This document shows positions 1-11,545 of a stretch of DNA of 64,000 nt, in pieces. The notes below the pieces were generated by a model that made no database searches, had not been told where the DNA came from, and saw only the letters and a program-made list of their open reading frames with translations. How positions within the stretch are numbered: the first letter of the stretch is position 1; each line of letters begins with the position of its first letter. Source of the stretch: Zizania palustris (Eukaryota; Streptophyta; Magnoliopsida; Poales; Poaceae); contig JAAALK010000080.1 in NCBI GenBank assembly GCA_019279435.1, positions 36,405,073 to 36,469,072 on the forward strand, read 5' to 3'. The position numbers and the translations under genes are program-made.

Positions 1-202
1 ACTTACTCAGGGGGAGTTTTTATCTTGCAAAGGGGAGATTTGCCGAAGGGGCTTTTACTCTTTTAAAAAGGGGAGGAAAATTCTTTTGTCAAGTGACATG
101 ATTTGGCTCGTTTCTGAGTTTTTATGGTCACTTGTGTGCTGAAAGTCCTTAAATTTTCTTGAACTGGAATTTGGTTGTCAATGCACTCATCAAGGGGGAG
201 AT
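1..202 (+). mobile_element. 3' internal end of copia (Sirevirus-like) element, polypurine region
   Basis: Non-coding tail of a copia element whose body lies left of the window. It matches 45150-45351 of the complete copy almost base for base, including the purine runs AGGGGGAG near 10-17, GGGGAGA near 33-39 and AAGGGGGAGA at 192-201 just before the LTR. The last is the expected primer for plus-strand DNA synthesis. No coding sequence is present. Confidence 0.85.
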
Positions 203-2214
203 TGAGAAACCAAGGGTTGGTTTCAGAGTCTGTGATGAGTGATTGACAGGCTTTTAACCTCTGTTTCGAAGGGGTACCTCTGAAGGGGTTCGGAGGTTGG
301 TCCTCCGAAGGTGTTCGGAGGCTGTTTCACCGAAGGGTTTGGTAGCTTTGGTTGCTGCAGCTGTTGCAGCGGAGTGTGCCTGTCGGAGGGGTCTGACAGT
401 ACACGATGACTGGGTTGTACCGAAGGTCTCGGTACTTTGGGCGGTACACCGGAGTGTGTGCCGAAGGTTGCTAACCCGGAGAGGTCTCTAGAGTACTGGA
501 TACACTTGTCTGTTTGTCTGTGGTGCGTAGGGGACTTCGGAGGCGACGACTGGTTCGTAGCAGGTGAACCTGGGTCAAGCGGGAGGCTTGATGCCAGTGG
601 AGCGGGGAGCTCCGTCACGAAGGCTGCGAAGGGGTCTAGGTCGGACCTCGGGTCGAGGTGCACCAGGAGAAGACAGTAAGTGCGGAGCGTCGCTCCAGGT
701 GAAGGTACTCCGAGACAAAGTCCTCGGAGTGAGGCACTTCGAAGGGTACTCCGGAAGGAGTGACTTCGGAGTATGGTGGATCAAGTCCTCAGCTGAGGCA
801 AAGGTTTCGAAGTGTGCTCCGGAGGGAGACACTCGAAGGTACCCGACGAAGGTCTCAAAAGTCGAGGTGCATCGAAGGCATGGTCCGGGTGAGGCTCGTC
901 GAGGAGTGTGCTCGGGGAGAGACACTACGACAAAGTGCTCAAGGAATGCTTCATGCGGAGGTCTTGGACGAAGGAGGGACTTCGAAGGGTGGTACTCCGA
1001 AGGTGGGGCTTCGGAGTGAAGAAGGCTTCGGAGCGAGGCTAGCTCCAGAGCGAGGATGACTTGTGGTACTTCGGCCATGCATGGCTTCGGTACACGGACT
1101 GACGGAGTTCGAGCTGGGAGTAGCTGCGAAGCCGTGGTGGTCCACTCCGAGGGTGTTGGTGCGAAGGCCCAAGGGCTTTGACGGCTTCGGCTCAAAACCG
1201 TCACTGTATTGGAGGCTATCTTCGGTGAGGCGAAGGCCGTCAGGCTAAAGGCTTCTCACCGAAGCTACCGCACCCCTCGCGTGCGAAGGGGGGCTTTAGA
1301 AAAGTCAAAGACTGCAAAGGCTGACATTGTCTGCTCTGCAAAAAGCTGACGTTGTCCCCTCTGCAAAGCTGACAGAGAAGTCTCCAGAATAAAGTTGACT
1401 ACCTTTTGTACCCCTCTGTTCTGTAGAGACAAAACCAATGTAAACCCTAAGGGTAAAGTAGTCAATTCACTTGGGTGAATAGTGGCTATAAATATGGGGG
1501 CTGGGTAGGTAACATTTAACACTTTGAGCATTCACTGTTGAGCTCCTGTACTAGCCACCATATTTTGTATTCATCCTGTGAGTTCATTTATTGTGTTCCT
1601 TGTTCAAGCAGCGAAGCCCTGCTTTTGTGTTGAGTTTCTACTTGAGCTTGTTTGCATACCTCGCTAGTAGTAGTGCACCGAAGCCTGTCTAGGCGAAGTG
1701 TGTTTTGTGCAAAGTGTGCTTTTCAGCGTGCGTTCGCTCTGTGTAACCGGAGGCTAGACCTCGCTGTTTACTAGCGAAGCCCTGATCGAAGCCCGTCTTT
1801 CATCTCGTGTCGAGGTCCTCGGCGAAGTCTGTTTAGTGTGCATTTAGTTCTTCGAAGTACGAAGCCCAGCACCAGTTGCTATCGCTAAGTATCTTGTCGA
1901 AGTCCACAGAGGGTAGCCCACTCTTGCGAAGGGTGAAGTGCGAAGCCTGCTCGAAGCACCCTGTGTGCGGAGCCTGCACTGACTTAGCAGAGTTGTTTTT
2001 CGGGGTTGTGGGTGGAGCGAAGTCTGCTTGACTTCGGACTTTAGTCCTTGCGAAGCCTGTGTTCGGAGCCATCAAATACCTCCGAACCTGAACTTCGAAG
2101 GGTGTGTTCGAAGCCTGTTCCGCAGTAGACTGAATTAAAACAGAAGGCTATTTTTAGCCTGAAATTTTAAAAGCTCCCATTCACCTCCCTCTGGTCGCCG
2201 TTTCCGGTCCAACA
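203..2214 (+). mobile_element. copia LTR, copy 1 (3' LTR of an element cut by the window edge)
   Basis: A 2012-bp LTR starting TGAGAAACC and ending GGTCCAACA, matching the 2014-bp LTRs at 28140-30153 (reverse), 36504-38517 and 45352-47359. A TATA-like CTATAAATA lies at 1486-1494, so U3 is about 1.3 kb and R plus U5 about 0.7 kb. U3 is packed with short palindromes of CTTCGAAG and CTCCGGAG type. The LTR interrupts a Tat-type gypsy LTR that continues at 2215. The expected 5-bp duplication on the right would be GTCGG (2215-2219), and its left partner is outside the window. Long antisense open frames inside it are composition effects. Confidence 0.9.
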
Positions 2215-2364
2215 GTCGGTCTGACCAAAGTGGTGCCGGTTAGAACGACGGTACATGGCCGGTCAGACCGGCCTATGCCAGGAATTTGGCATATTTTTGG
2301 CTAAGTTACCAAAATTTGATATTTTTACAACTTCAACCATTAATGTCATTTTTCGCTATCAACG
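2215..2364 (-). repeat. Gypsy-1 3' LTR remnant
   Basis: Matches the last 150 bases (plus-strand order) of the Gypsy-2 LTRs, ending GCTATCAACG where the sister copies end GCTATCAACA. It contains two exact GGTCWGACC palindromes, at 2218-2226 and 2261-2269. The remainder of this LTR lies left of the window, beyond the inserted copia element. Confidence 0.8.
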
Positions 2365-2450
2365 CATGCTCCTTGCGTTTTGGCAAACTTTAGGGAGCCA
2401 AAAGCACAACGAGCTAATGGCAATATGTTTCATATTGGCTTTTCGACACT

Positions 2451-3532
2451 TCAAGCGTTTTGCCACACACTTGGGAAGTACTTTTTCAAATACCCACAAT
2501 TCAAAGCCCTACAAAATCGCTCTCCAACTCTAAAAGGATCTTCCCAACTAGGCGACCATTTATCAAATTTTGGGCTCTTAGTGCCTAAAGGCAAAATCGT
2601 ATTCCAAACCAAGTCACCAACGTGAAACGATTTTGCTCTTACTTTCTTGTTATAAGCTCTACACACTCTTCTTTTGTCTCTTTCTATTGCTTCTAGAGCT
2701 CTTAACCTCTTATCGATCACCTCTTCTAAATTATCCTTCAAAAGAGTTTCATACTCACCGACTGATAAGCCATCTTGCTTAAGTAACCTTAAAGAGCCAA
2801 GATTCACCTTTACAGGTAAAACAGCTTCTTGTCCATACACCAACTCATATGGACTTACCTTGGTGGCACCATGCTTTGCAAATCTACATGCCCATAATGC
2901 TTTAGAAAGCACTTCATGCCACCTTTTAGGAAACTCTTCAATCTTTTTCTTAATGAGCTTAATCACAGTTTTATTAGTAGACTCGGCCTAACCATTGGCC
3001 TGAGCATAGTATGGTGAAGAGTTTACCAACTTTATACCTAAGATTCGACAAAATTACACACTTTCTTAGAAACAAATGAAGCACCTTGATCTGTAGTAAG
3101 AGTTTGAAGGATATCGAATCTATGTATAATGTAGTTCAAGATGAAATCAATTACCTCGTTTTGCGTCATGTTCTTGAGAGGCACGGCCTCGGTCCACTTG
3201 GTGAAGCAATCTATAGCCATCAACACGAATCGATTCCCTTTTGAAGACGAAGGATAAATTTGGCTGATGAAGTCCAAGGCCCAACCTCGGAATGGTCATG
3301 GTTTGATAATAGGGTTAAGTAATGATGCAGGAGCCAGTTGAATATTACCAGACCTTTGACAAGCTTCACATCCTCTATAATACTTAAAACAGTCCTTAGT
3401 CATGGTCGACCAATAAAACCCCACTCTTTTGAGCATCCAACTCATTTTCTGGGCTGACTGATGAGTACCACAAAGACCTTCATGTACTTCACACACAACA
3501 AGTCTAGACTGATCGACATTCAAACATCTCAA
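2451..3532 (-). pseudogene. Gypsy-1 integrase (broken)
   Basis: Integrase would insert the DNA copy into the chromosome. On the minus strand the N-terminal zinc-binding part lies at 3296-3532 (GTHQSAQKM and CEACQRSGN give the H and CC positions). The catalytic core lies at 3038-3277, with the first aspartate in MAIDCFTKW and the second in TTDQGASF. The C-terminal part lies at 2451-2966, with GATKVSPYELVYGQ and the basic linker typical of the family. The three parts are in different frames or separated by stops, so no complete enzyme can be made. The homologous region of Gypsy-2 (31506-32597) is less damaged. Confidence 0.85.
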
Positions 3533-3908
3533 AAGTACTTCGTCAACAGTTCAACAATATAACTCGTCGTCAAGTAACACAAATTTAAACAATTGTCACC
3601 GAACTTTCCGATTGACCCACTTGCTAGGATCTATCAAATATTGAATAATTGGAGTCCTCCAATCATCCCCATGACTTTCTGAAGTACTCGCCAAATCTTC
3701 GTTTGAATTGGCGTTTAAATTACAAACTTCGGCTTGCCCCCCATGCCCTAAACTTTCCTAATGCAGGTCGAACAGACCGACCATAGGGGGTCGGTCAGAC
3801 CGGCCTAGTATGGCCAATCAGACTGACCAGACACCTGTGGTCGGACCGGCCATGTCTGGCCGGTCAGACCGATGTGCTCTGACTCGCGTGGTAAATTAAA
3901 GTCAAGCA
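3533..3908 (-). other. Spacer between integrase and second RNase H in Gypsy-1
   Basis: No recognised domain. Remnant coding sequence is interrupted by stops. It holds exact GGTCAGACC copies at 3793-3801 and 3862-3870 and several one-mismatch copies between about 3765 and 3880. The equivalent spacer in Gypsy-2 is 32598-33052. Confidence 0.6.
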
Positions 3909-4346
3909 TTAGTTTTTTTGTGCGAAAAATCTACCTATTTTAATTTGGTAACCAGATGCTTGCTGAGCCAAGTCATTCGCTACTGAATTGGCTTTTCTAG
4001 ACACATGATAAATCTCAAAATCATTAAGAGTAGCAATTATGTCTAGACATTTATCCAAGTAGCTATTTAGCAAACAATTAAAACATTGAGCAAGTTTAGA
4101 TACTTGTTGAACTACTAACAGTGAATCACCATATGCATGAACATATTTAACACCCATGGAGCTTAACAATTCAAGTCTTAGCAACAAGGCTTCATATTCG
4201 GCTTGATTATTAGTACAAGGAAATTCTAATTGGGCCGAGGTTTCAAAACTCATACCACTAGGTGATATGAGAACCACTCCAACATCTTGGCCATTCTTGC
4301 AAGCCAAACCATCAAAGTAAAGTTTCCATGGTACTATCTCAATCAA
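3909..4346 (-). pseudogene. Gypsy-1 second (archaeal-like) RNase H
   Basis: A 145-residue open stretch with the RNase H fold signature: LYFDGLACKNG near residue 9 (first Asp), NNQAEYEALL near residue 46 (Glu), AYGDSLLVVQQ near residue 71 (Asp) and VANDLAQ near residue 123 (last Asp). It is separate from the retroviral-type RNase H that follows the reverse transcriptase at 4549-4935. Tat-lineage elements are known to carry such an additional RNase H. The domain itself looks intact in sequence but lies in a dead polyprotein, without its own start context. Confidence 0.8.
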
Positions 4347-4548
4347 GGTAGTATTACTATTCTAATTGACATCTACATGGTGATCAACTATAAAATTTGC
4401 GACGACTTAGCCTTTCATAGCTTTCAGAGGTTCATAAGCCAAATCGTACTCAATTAAAGCATAAGCCCACTTTCCGATTCTCCCACTTAGAATCAGCTTT
4501 TACAACATGTACTTTATAACATCAGTTTGACAAGTTACAATACATGTG

Positions 4549-5972
4549 CTAGATAAAAGATAATGTTGAAGTTTGGTGCAGCGACAAACATAAACGCTCT
4601 AAAAACATGTACCTCGTCTCGACATATAATAGGCGACGACTCAAGAATGTGATGATGTACTCTTTTACCTCCACTTCCTGAGTTAGCACAGCTCCTATCA
4701 CACTGTCTTCTGCAGCAAAGTATAGCCTAAATGGAACCCTAACTTTTGGTGCTCTAACCACAGGCAGTGATGACAAGCACTCTTTAATCTTCTCAAAAGC
4801 GTGTTGCTGACTTGCCCCCCAAGTGAATTCGACTTTGTTCTTTAGCCGAAGTATCGGGACAAAAGCATCAATATTGCTAGACAAGTTAGATATAAAGCGG
4901 CGCAAATAATTAACTTTGCCTAGCAACTTTTGCACATCTTTATTGCATGTCGGCGCTCAAAGTTTTTAATCTTCTCAAGCCTCTTAGGGTCAATCACAAT
5001 ACCTCTTTCGTGGATCATGAATCCTAAGAACTTGCCCACCGACACGCTAAGAGCACACTTGAGCGGGTTCATTTTCAAGCCATACTGACGCATTCTCTCA
5101 AAAGCAACTCTCAAATCGGCCAAATGGTTTCCCATAGCATCTGATTTGACTACAACATCATCTATGTAGACTTCTAGCATAACTCCTAGCAAGTCATGAA
5201 AGATCAAGTTCATAGCACGTTGATATGTAGCACCAGCATTCTTTAAACTAAAAGTCATAACAACCCACTCAAACAAGCCGACAAAACCAGGGCATCGAAA
5301 GGCTGTCTTGTAGACGTCCTCTTTGGTCATAAAGATCTGATTATAACCAGCGTTGCCATCAAGAAAACTTAGTACCTTGTGTCATAAAGCATCGTTGATC
5401 AGCATACCGGCTATAGGCATGGGATACTCGTCCTTCGGAGTGGCCTTGTTCATGTCCTTGAAATAGATACACACAAGAATCTTGCCACTTCCTTTCTTCT
5501 CTTCAGGCACAATGTTAGCGACCCATTCAGCATACCTGCATGGCCTAATAAACTTAGCCTAAAGTAATCATTCTATCTCTTCTTTAACTCGGTCATATAC
5601 GACTGAATTAAAGCGACAAGGTGGATGTTTATAAGGCATAAACCCGGGTTTGATAGGCAACCGATGATCCACGAGCTCACGGCTAAGTCCAGGCATCTCG
5701 CTTTACTCCCATGTGAAACAATCGACATACGACCGAAGCAACTTTATTACTTCGGCCTTTTCATCAGCCTGCAATTTTTTGTTTACAAAAGTTGGCCTTG
5801 GAATACTACCATTGCCTATATCGACCTCTTCTAGAGGATTGGCCGACGCAAAACCTTGACCTAACTTTTCTACTTCACTAAAATATTCAATGGCTTTGAC
5901 AATACCGTCTTTAGAAGACCGATACTGCTCCACATGAGACTTTAGCCAATCAAGATTACTCTTACCCGACAT
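4549..5972 (-). pseudogene. Gypsy-1 reverse transcriptase and first RNase H (broken)
   Basis: The minus strand encodes the RT entry segment at 5703-5972 (ending YVDCFTWE), the palm and catalytic part at 4920-5330 (FEWVVMTF, then YIDDVVVKSD, the metal-binding FIDD/YVDD box), and the connection plus degraded RNase H at 4549-4935 (VNYLRRFISNL, FRLYFAAEDSVIGAVL, FLSRRLLYVETRY). The 5331-5702 stretch is the same gene but riddled with stops (RT fingers, IDFKDLNKATP region in the sister copy). The first RNase H has lost its usual catalytic aspartate context (FAAEDS instead of a D-A-S box). Confidence 0.85.
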
Positions 5973-5999
5973 GACTACTAATTTAGAGATAGTCGTGAT

Positions 6000-6660
6000 A
6001 CACTAGATGGCTTTATAGACACGGGAACAAAACGTCCCTCGGACATGCTAACAAAGTCATAACCCGAGAGATCTCTACCTGATAGACACTCTACCTTATC
6101 ATGGATGGCGTCAACAGACACATCGGCCAAAGCAACCTAGGCCGAAGTATCAGCTGGTACAACCACAACATCATCACCATCCCACTGAATCAAGCACTGG
6201 TGCAAAGTAGATGAAATATAGCAATTTGCGTGAATCCAGTCATGCCCAAGTAGCACACTATAGTTACCTTGCACATCGACGACGAAGAATGCTATCAGCA
6301 ATGTCTTGTTGCCCACCGTCAGCTCCAGTGAAAGTATTCCCTTGGCCTTACAGCTCTTGCTGTTGAAGTCGTTGAGCGTCAGGTTGGTCCTCATCAAGTC
6401 ATCGTCATTCTTGTCGAGCTTCTTTATCAGAGAGTATGGCACCTGGTTGACAGTGGTGCCCCCATCTACAAGCATTCTCGAGATCAGCTTCCCGTCGATG
6501 TGCCCCTTGACATAGAGAGGCTTTAAGTGATGGGTCGTATCCTTGGGCTTCTCAAAAATAGCCTCCTATGGGCTGAGGTTCAATTGAGCAACCTCGGCCT
6601 CGCCCTGCGAAAGAGCAAACTCAGCGGGTAACATGACGACGTTTATATCCATCGCTTGAG
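6000..6660 (-). pseudogene. Gypsy-1 aspartic protease region (broken)
   Basis: The longest clean stretch is 6137-6475 on the minus strand. It begins MLVDGGTTVNQVPYSL, the Tat-type variant of the retropepsin D-S/G-G active site, followed by VVDVQGNYSVLLGHDWIH, the second conserved strand and the GRDW-like box. Upstream coding (6480-6660) matches the Gypsy-2 frame at 35580-35701 but carries stops. The protease would have cut the gag-pol polyprotein. Confidence 0.75.
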
Positions 6661-6667
6661 GAGGATG

Positions 6668-7548
6668 ATGAGGACATCCCTACCAATAATACAACAATAC
6701 ATGAATACCAAGATCCAATTATTCGAGTTCGAGCACGACAATTAAATCACTAGGTCAACTCGTTTCTAAGTATCTTAGTATATTATTTTGGGAATAAATT
6801 ACTACCTAATATTATTATTATTGTTAGGAACCATGGAGATGATGAAAATCACTTGGAGATAAACAAAGAGTTGGAAAAGAACCAGGAAGGACGTCCAAGC
6901 CAATTTGAGAGTCCAATCCAACTATAATTCGTGTCCAACTCGGATTCCAGGAGCAGCGTGCACTAAAATCATCGCCCAAGCCGCATACGGACTCCGTTTT
7001 TGACGTTCCACCCAGCCACGGAAAGATAACTTAATAACCTTTCCAATGCCTCTAGTTTCATCTCAAAATTCATTATATATCAATAGTAATCGTCAAAACA
7101 AGATAGAGTCTAGAATCTGTCAGCATGCTGTTTTCTGCGTTATTGGGCCTTTGGGCCGTGTATCCAGTTGAGCCCATTAGGGGTGTGTCCCAAACTACTA
7201 TATAAGGTGTTTCTAAAGCCATATAGGGTTTTTGGGTTTAGTTTACACGTTACTTTGATAGTCGTCGCTTCGCCAGATTTGTAGGTGAACCCCAACTCAC
7301 AGATTCCAATAGAATTTCAATTTGATTGTGTTTTCTGTGTTCTTGCTTGTGTTCTTCGATTCGCAGGCAAAGATTAGCCTTCTTGGTGAGGTCAATCAGG
7401 ATGTGCTTGGTTGATAACCAACAGAGCAGTGGTGCAGCGATTGCAAGGGCCAGTCTTGTGGATCGGAAGCCGGATCGTCAACGTCGAGTTGTCAACAAAT
7501 TGTTGTTTATCCCCTACCTAACGGAAGATCGGGCATCACCTCCGCCAT
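6668..7548. mobile_element. Unclassified insertion of about 0.88 kb in Gypsy-1, LTR-like
   Basis: Aligning Gypsy-1 with Gypsy-2 (around 35760) shows extra sequence here. The flanks read CATCGCTTGAGGAGG on the left and AGGCCTCTCGGAGACGGGC on the right, and match Gypsy-2 as one continuous stretch. The insert has a promoter-like CTATATAAGG near 7200. A TGTTAGG at about 6827 and CCTAACG at about 7521 could be the ends of a solo LTR or a miniature LTR element of roughly 0.7 kb. I could not find a convincing duplication, so boundaries and class are uncertain. Confidence 0.45.
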
Positions 7549-10110
7549 CAGGAGGCCTCTCGGAGACGGGCATGTAGTCGTCGTCCATCAGATCATCCTT
7601 GTCGTCACTCAGAGTAGGAGCCGGGTTGTGCACGGCAACCGGCTTCGGCTTCCATACCTGTCTCGCTACTGGTCGGGAATGGATCTCCTCGAACACGCCG
7701 TCTCGCTCGTCCTCAGCCTTCTTCTCGCACATATCCTGGGCTCAAATACATTGTAGTCACCTCTTCTAGGACTTGGTCATACCTGGTGGTACCCACAATG
7801 GCTGCGGCTTGGTGCCAGCCGCCACAACTTTGTTCTTGGAATTTTTGGCTGAACCAGAATTGTCCGAATCGGCCTCGGCAATTTTGCACTTGGCGGGGTT
7901 TCGTTCCTGCTTCCTATTAGTTGGACCAGCCTTACTGGGTCGGTCTGACCGGGTTTTATCGGTTGGACTGGCCATGGTGGGCCAGTCTGACCAACTGGTG
8001 TCGGTTTCCTACGAAGGGCCGGTCATACCAGCCACATTAGGCTGGTCAGACCGAAGTGGCAAGGGCAGTCTGACTGGCCCTAGGGCTGCGGTCAGACTGA
8101 CCGTCTCCTCGGTTGGCCTTGGCGGTTCACCTTCGCCTTGCTCCGCGGAGGTCCTCTTAGGGATTGGAGCATCCTGGGACCCACCTTGACGATGATAGCT
8201 TTAGAGCGTGCCTCCGTACATCCTCGTGGTGCGAAAGATAGTCTGGAGAAGACATCGTCGCTTGGAGTGCCCATCTGACTCTACATGTTATAAAATATAA
8301 TATGGTGTAGGGTACCCGGGAGGCAGAAAGTTGCAAGGTGGTCACTCTGCCATCGACAGATGGTTCGGTGGCGGAGGGAAAGGGGGCTCCAATGGTCTTG
8401 GCCATCGTCGGCCGAACCCACTCTTCCGAGGGGGGCCCGGCCTCGCAGGAGGTTTCGGACGAGTGCTCGCCCTCTCGGCCCTCTTCTAGTGCTTCTGGAG
8501 CAGCATGTCATATATCACCTTTGGCCTCTTGTGATTCGCAACCGAGGATGATGCGTTGGAGTTCACTTTCCACACTCCTACCTCATGGTTCTTCAGCACG
8601 AGTGTGTGTGGGCGCGGTTCCCCGATCATGACCTCCTTCCCCTTAGCGAACTCGGTCTGCTTGGGCCGAATCAGCACCTTCATCCCGTCGAGATCGATAG
8701 TGTTCATAGGGAAAGGGTCCTGGTCGAGCTTCATGTTGGGACTTGTATCCAATTTCAACCGTCCTTCTTCTATGGCCGATTGAATCTGCCGACGAAAAAC
8801 ATTACAATCGTTAGTAGAATAAGAATGAGAATCATGCCACTTACAATAAGCTCGTTTCTTCAAGTCGTCGGCCATCGGAATGATGTGACCTTTCGGTAAC
8901 CTGATGAGTTTGTTCTTCAACAAAAAATCAAATATCTTTTCACACTTGGTCACATCAAAAGAATACTTCACCTCACTGGGCCGACTCTTAGTAGGAGACG
9001 GTCGTAACTCAGTGCAAGTGATGGGCTTGGCCTTACTAAACCAAGTCCACTCCACGGTGTACATATCGGCCGAGTCATCCTCGCCCTTCGATGATTCCTC
9101 ATCGGAGTGTTCCATGACGTGCACCTCGGCCTTGGGCTTGTTAAATGTCTTAGTGAATTTTCTACTTTGGCTCGACTTTCCTGAACCAGAGCCTTCTGTA
9201 GCACTTGACTAACATCGAAGAAATCTTGGCCATCTAGTTTCTCGTTAAGTTCAGAGTAGAGACCGTTAAAAGCTAGGTCGGGCAAGTCTCTATCAGAAAT
9301 GTTCAAAGTAAAACATCAGTTTCTAGTGTCCCTAAAACGCTTAACATACTCAGAGACACTCTCGTTAGCCCTCTATCTAACCGATGTCAAGTGTGAAAGT
9401 CTAAGCTCGATCTCCCTAGTATAAAAATAGCCATGGAACTTCTGCTCCAACTAGGCCCAAGTCTGAACGGAGTTTGGCGGTAATGCCGAAAACCAAGTGA
9501 AAGCAGTGTCGAAAAGCGATAGAGAAAACAATCTAAGCTTCAAAGCATCCGATCTACTAGCTTCACCACACTGCGCTAAGAACCGATCTATGTGCTCTAG
9601 GGTAGTCTTACTACCTTCACCGTCAAATTTTGTAAATTCGGGCACCCTAAAGCCCCACGGGTACGGGATGGTATCGAAGTAATCAGGGTATGAATTTTGA
9701 TAAACCCGACCCCATCCTCTAGGTGTCCAACCCACGACCTCTCTAAATAGTGCGTGAATCTGCTCGTGAAGGTCATATAGGCCTCCTGCCTGCGTGCATC
9801 TCTCGTGTGGAGGCACGACACGTGGTGGTATATCATGGTATCGGCCATGCGGTTCCTCCTCTCGTGGTGGCTCGTGATATGGGACGTGATCGGGCCTATG
9901 CGGGTGTGCGGGAGCAGGAGGTGTGGGCAGCGCGGGGAGAGGTAGCTCAGGCGCAGGCGCAGGCAATGGCGGCGGTGCATAATATGTGGTTGGAGTGGTC
10001 TGACCGGCCATAGGGCCGGTCTGACCGACCGTTGTCATCTGAGTAATCTGGCACATGTCGGTCTAACTGGCCCAAGGGCTGGTCTAACCGACAGGGTCAT
10101 GCAGGACCTC
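7514..10110 (-). pseudogene. Gypsy-1 gag (broken)
   Basis: Gag would form the particle that packages the RNA. On the minus strand the N-terminal proline-rich part and capsid core lie at 9451-10056 (FTKFDGEGSKTTLEHI, LRLFSLSLFDTAFTWF, the retrotransposon gag core). They are followed by 8968-9306 (DFFDVSQVLQKALVQES), then the nucleocapsid-like part at 8486-9124 with a C-H-C knuckle remnant (YCKWHDSHSYSTNDC). The linker towards protease is at 7514-8280. Frames change at least three times. The linker and N-terminal part carry exact GGTCWGACC palindromes at 7942-7950, 8044-8052, 9997-10005 and 10018-10026. Confidence 0.8.
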
Positions 10111-10140
10111 GGTGTTGGATGGTGTCACAGAGGACGCGAA

Positions 10141-10838
10141 CCCACGGATGGGTTGGGCTAGCACGGCCTATACAAGGGCATGACTTGGGCCTTGAGGTTA
10201 GGCCCAATGGGCGGCCCGAGTACAACCCTTAAAGTGGGTTGTGCCTAGGCCGGCCCAACCCGGAAAGACACATGGGTCAATAATTCATATGCGTCCACAA
10301 CGTATAGGGAAGAGACATGTTATTAAAAATAAAAAAGTTTGCAAATTACTATTTGAATATGCATTGCTCTATATCATGTGTTAGACAAATCAAAATTTGA
10401 GTCATTCGTATATAGGACAAATCAAAATGTAAATATATCGGCTCGAGAGCAAAGAAAGTAGTATTAATGAACTAGTATCATTTGTAAATTATTAATGAAA
10501 ATCATTTCCCCCTATTTTTTGGGTTGTTCTATTATTTTATGTGAACTAAAATTTTCATTATTAAAAGATAAATTAAATAAATATTTTGATAACCCTAATA
10601 AGAGATCGTCTAACAATGTTACAAAGTTAGGGCCATTATTGGGCCAGCCCGGCCCATCCAGGCCCGGTGTGCTTTGGGTCGTGCTTGGGCTTGGCTAACA
10701 CTACTTCGGACCAGCCCGACACGACCCTTAAATTTATTGGGCTGAAACGGCCTGGCCCATTTTAGGTCCTGGCCCGAAGGGCTCGGGCCGGGCCAGCACG
10801 ACCCAAGTCCCAGATCTATGGCACGGCACGGCCCAGTC
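10141..10838. mobile_element. GGCCC/GCACG-rich insertion replacing part of Gypsy-1
   Basis: Homology to Gypsy-2 stops at GAGGACGCGA (10132-10141) and resumes in mid-LTR at about 10839. The intervening 0.7 kb has AT-rich middle sequence and edges full of GGCCC, CGGGCC and GCACGGCC words (10150-10270 and 10630-10835) in opposite orientation. Such subterminal words are typical of Ac/hAT-type elements, but I see no clear terminal repeats or 8-bp duplication. The Gypsy-1 leader and outer half of its 5' LTR are missing here, so a deletion accompanied the event. Confidence 0.4.
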
Positions 10839-11440
10839 AGACCGGCTTGTCAACATCGATCAGACCAACAGTAACAGATCAGATCGCCCGAGTCCTCCGG
10901 CGATCGTCTTGCTGTTAGTGCCTTCACCCGAAACTTCTTAGCAAAGAAGATGAAGAAGAACACACTGCAAAAACACCAAAAAACCATAGGTAATTCGGCC
11001 AAGGGACCGAATCACCGGTAAAAACAATAGAATTCCGTTACGTGGATGAAACAAACGATTCACGAGCGAACCGACAAGGACTTAGCATGATTACGACGCG
11101 GTGGACGGATGGTTTATAGTGCAAACCAGCAAATATATACGTGCTAAGCTAAAACTAGGGCAAAGAAAGTAAATGCGATACAAGGTAGATAATAGATTGG
11201 ATCTATTGGGGTTTTTTGGGGGGTTCTCCTTGAATCGGCCTTGCCTCTATTTATAGAGGTGAGTCATGAGTTCCTGGGCTCTTCTCTAAGTTGGACACGA
11301 GTTCCAAGTCATCAATAATTAATTAGAGATAAAATAGATCCAAAATCAGCTAATCTAAATTAGATACAGGGTTGGCCGGTCTGACCGGACCTATGGCCGG
11401 TCAAACCGGTCTGTGCCAGGAATTTGGCATATTTTTGGTA
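10839..11440 (-). repeat. Gypsy-1 5' LTR remnant
   Basis: Matches about 50430-51035 of the Gypsy-2 LTR, including AATTCGGCCA near 10993, the ACGATTCACGAGCGAACCG block near 11053 and a minus-strand TATA box (TATAAATAG) at 11247-11256. It carries an exact GGTCTGACC at 11378-11386. It stops at GGCATATTTTTGG near 11440, so the last roughly 75 bp of the LTR are missing and no duplication can be found. Confidence 0.8.
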
Positions 11441-11545
11441 ACATGTAGCAATCATTTGGAACTTCAAGAGTGTACATAACCTAGTGCAAGTTGTACATTG
11501 CTTCAATGGATTGGTAGCCTTTGTATATCTCTCAAATGATTTAAA

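Larger units (their letters stand above)
2215..11440 (-). mobile_element. Gypsy-1: decayed Ty3/gypsy element, Tat-like lineage
   Basis: Read on the minus strand, the order is LTR remnant, gag, protease, reverse transcriptase, RNase H, a second RNase H, integrase, LTR remnant. This order with two RNase H domains is known from the Tat lineage of plant Ty3/gypsy elements. All domains are broken by stops and shifts. Both LTRs are incomplete: 2215-2364 on the left, where copia LTR copy 1 is inserted, and 10839-11440 on the right. Insertions at about 6668-7548 and 10141-10838 are absent from the sister copy Gypsy-2 (28044-51110). Gypsy-1 is the more damaged of the two and probably the older insertion. 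Confidence 0.85.

Noticed and set aside
575..1204. Long antisense open frame in copia LTR, repeated at 29107-29781, 36873-37547 and 45474-46394
   Set aside because: Present in every LTR copy because the copies are recent and the repeated CTTCGNAG words avoid stops. Both strands are open at once and there is no recognisable domain.
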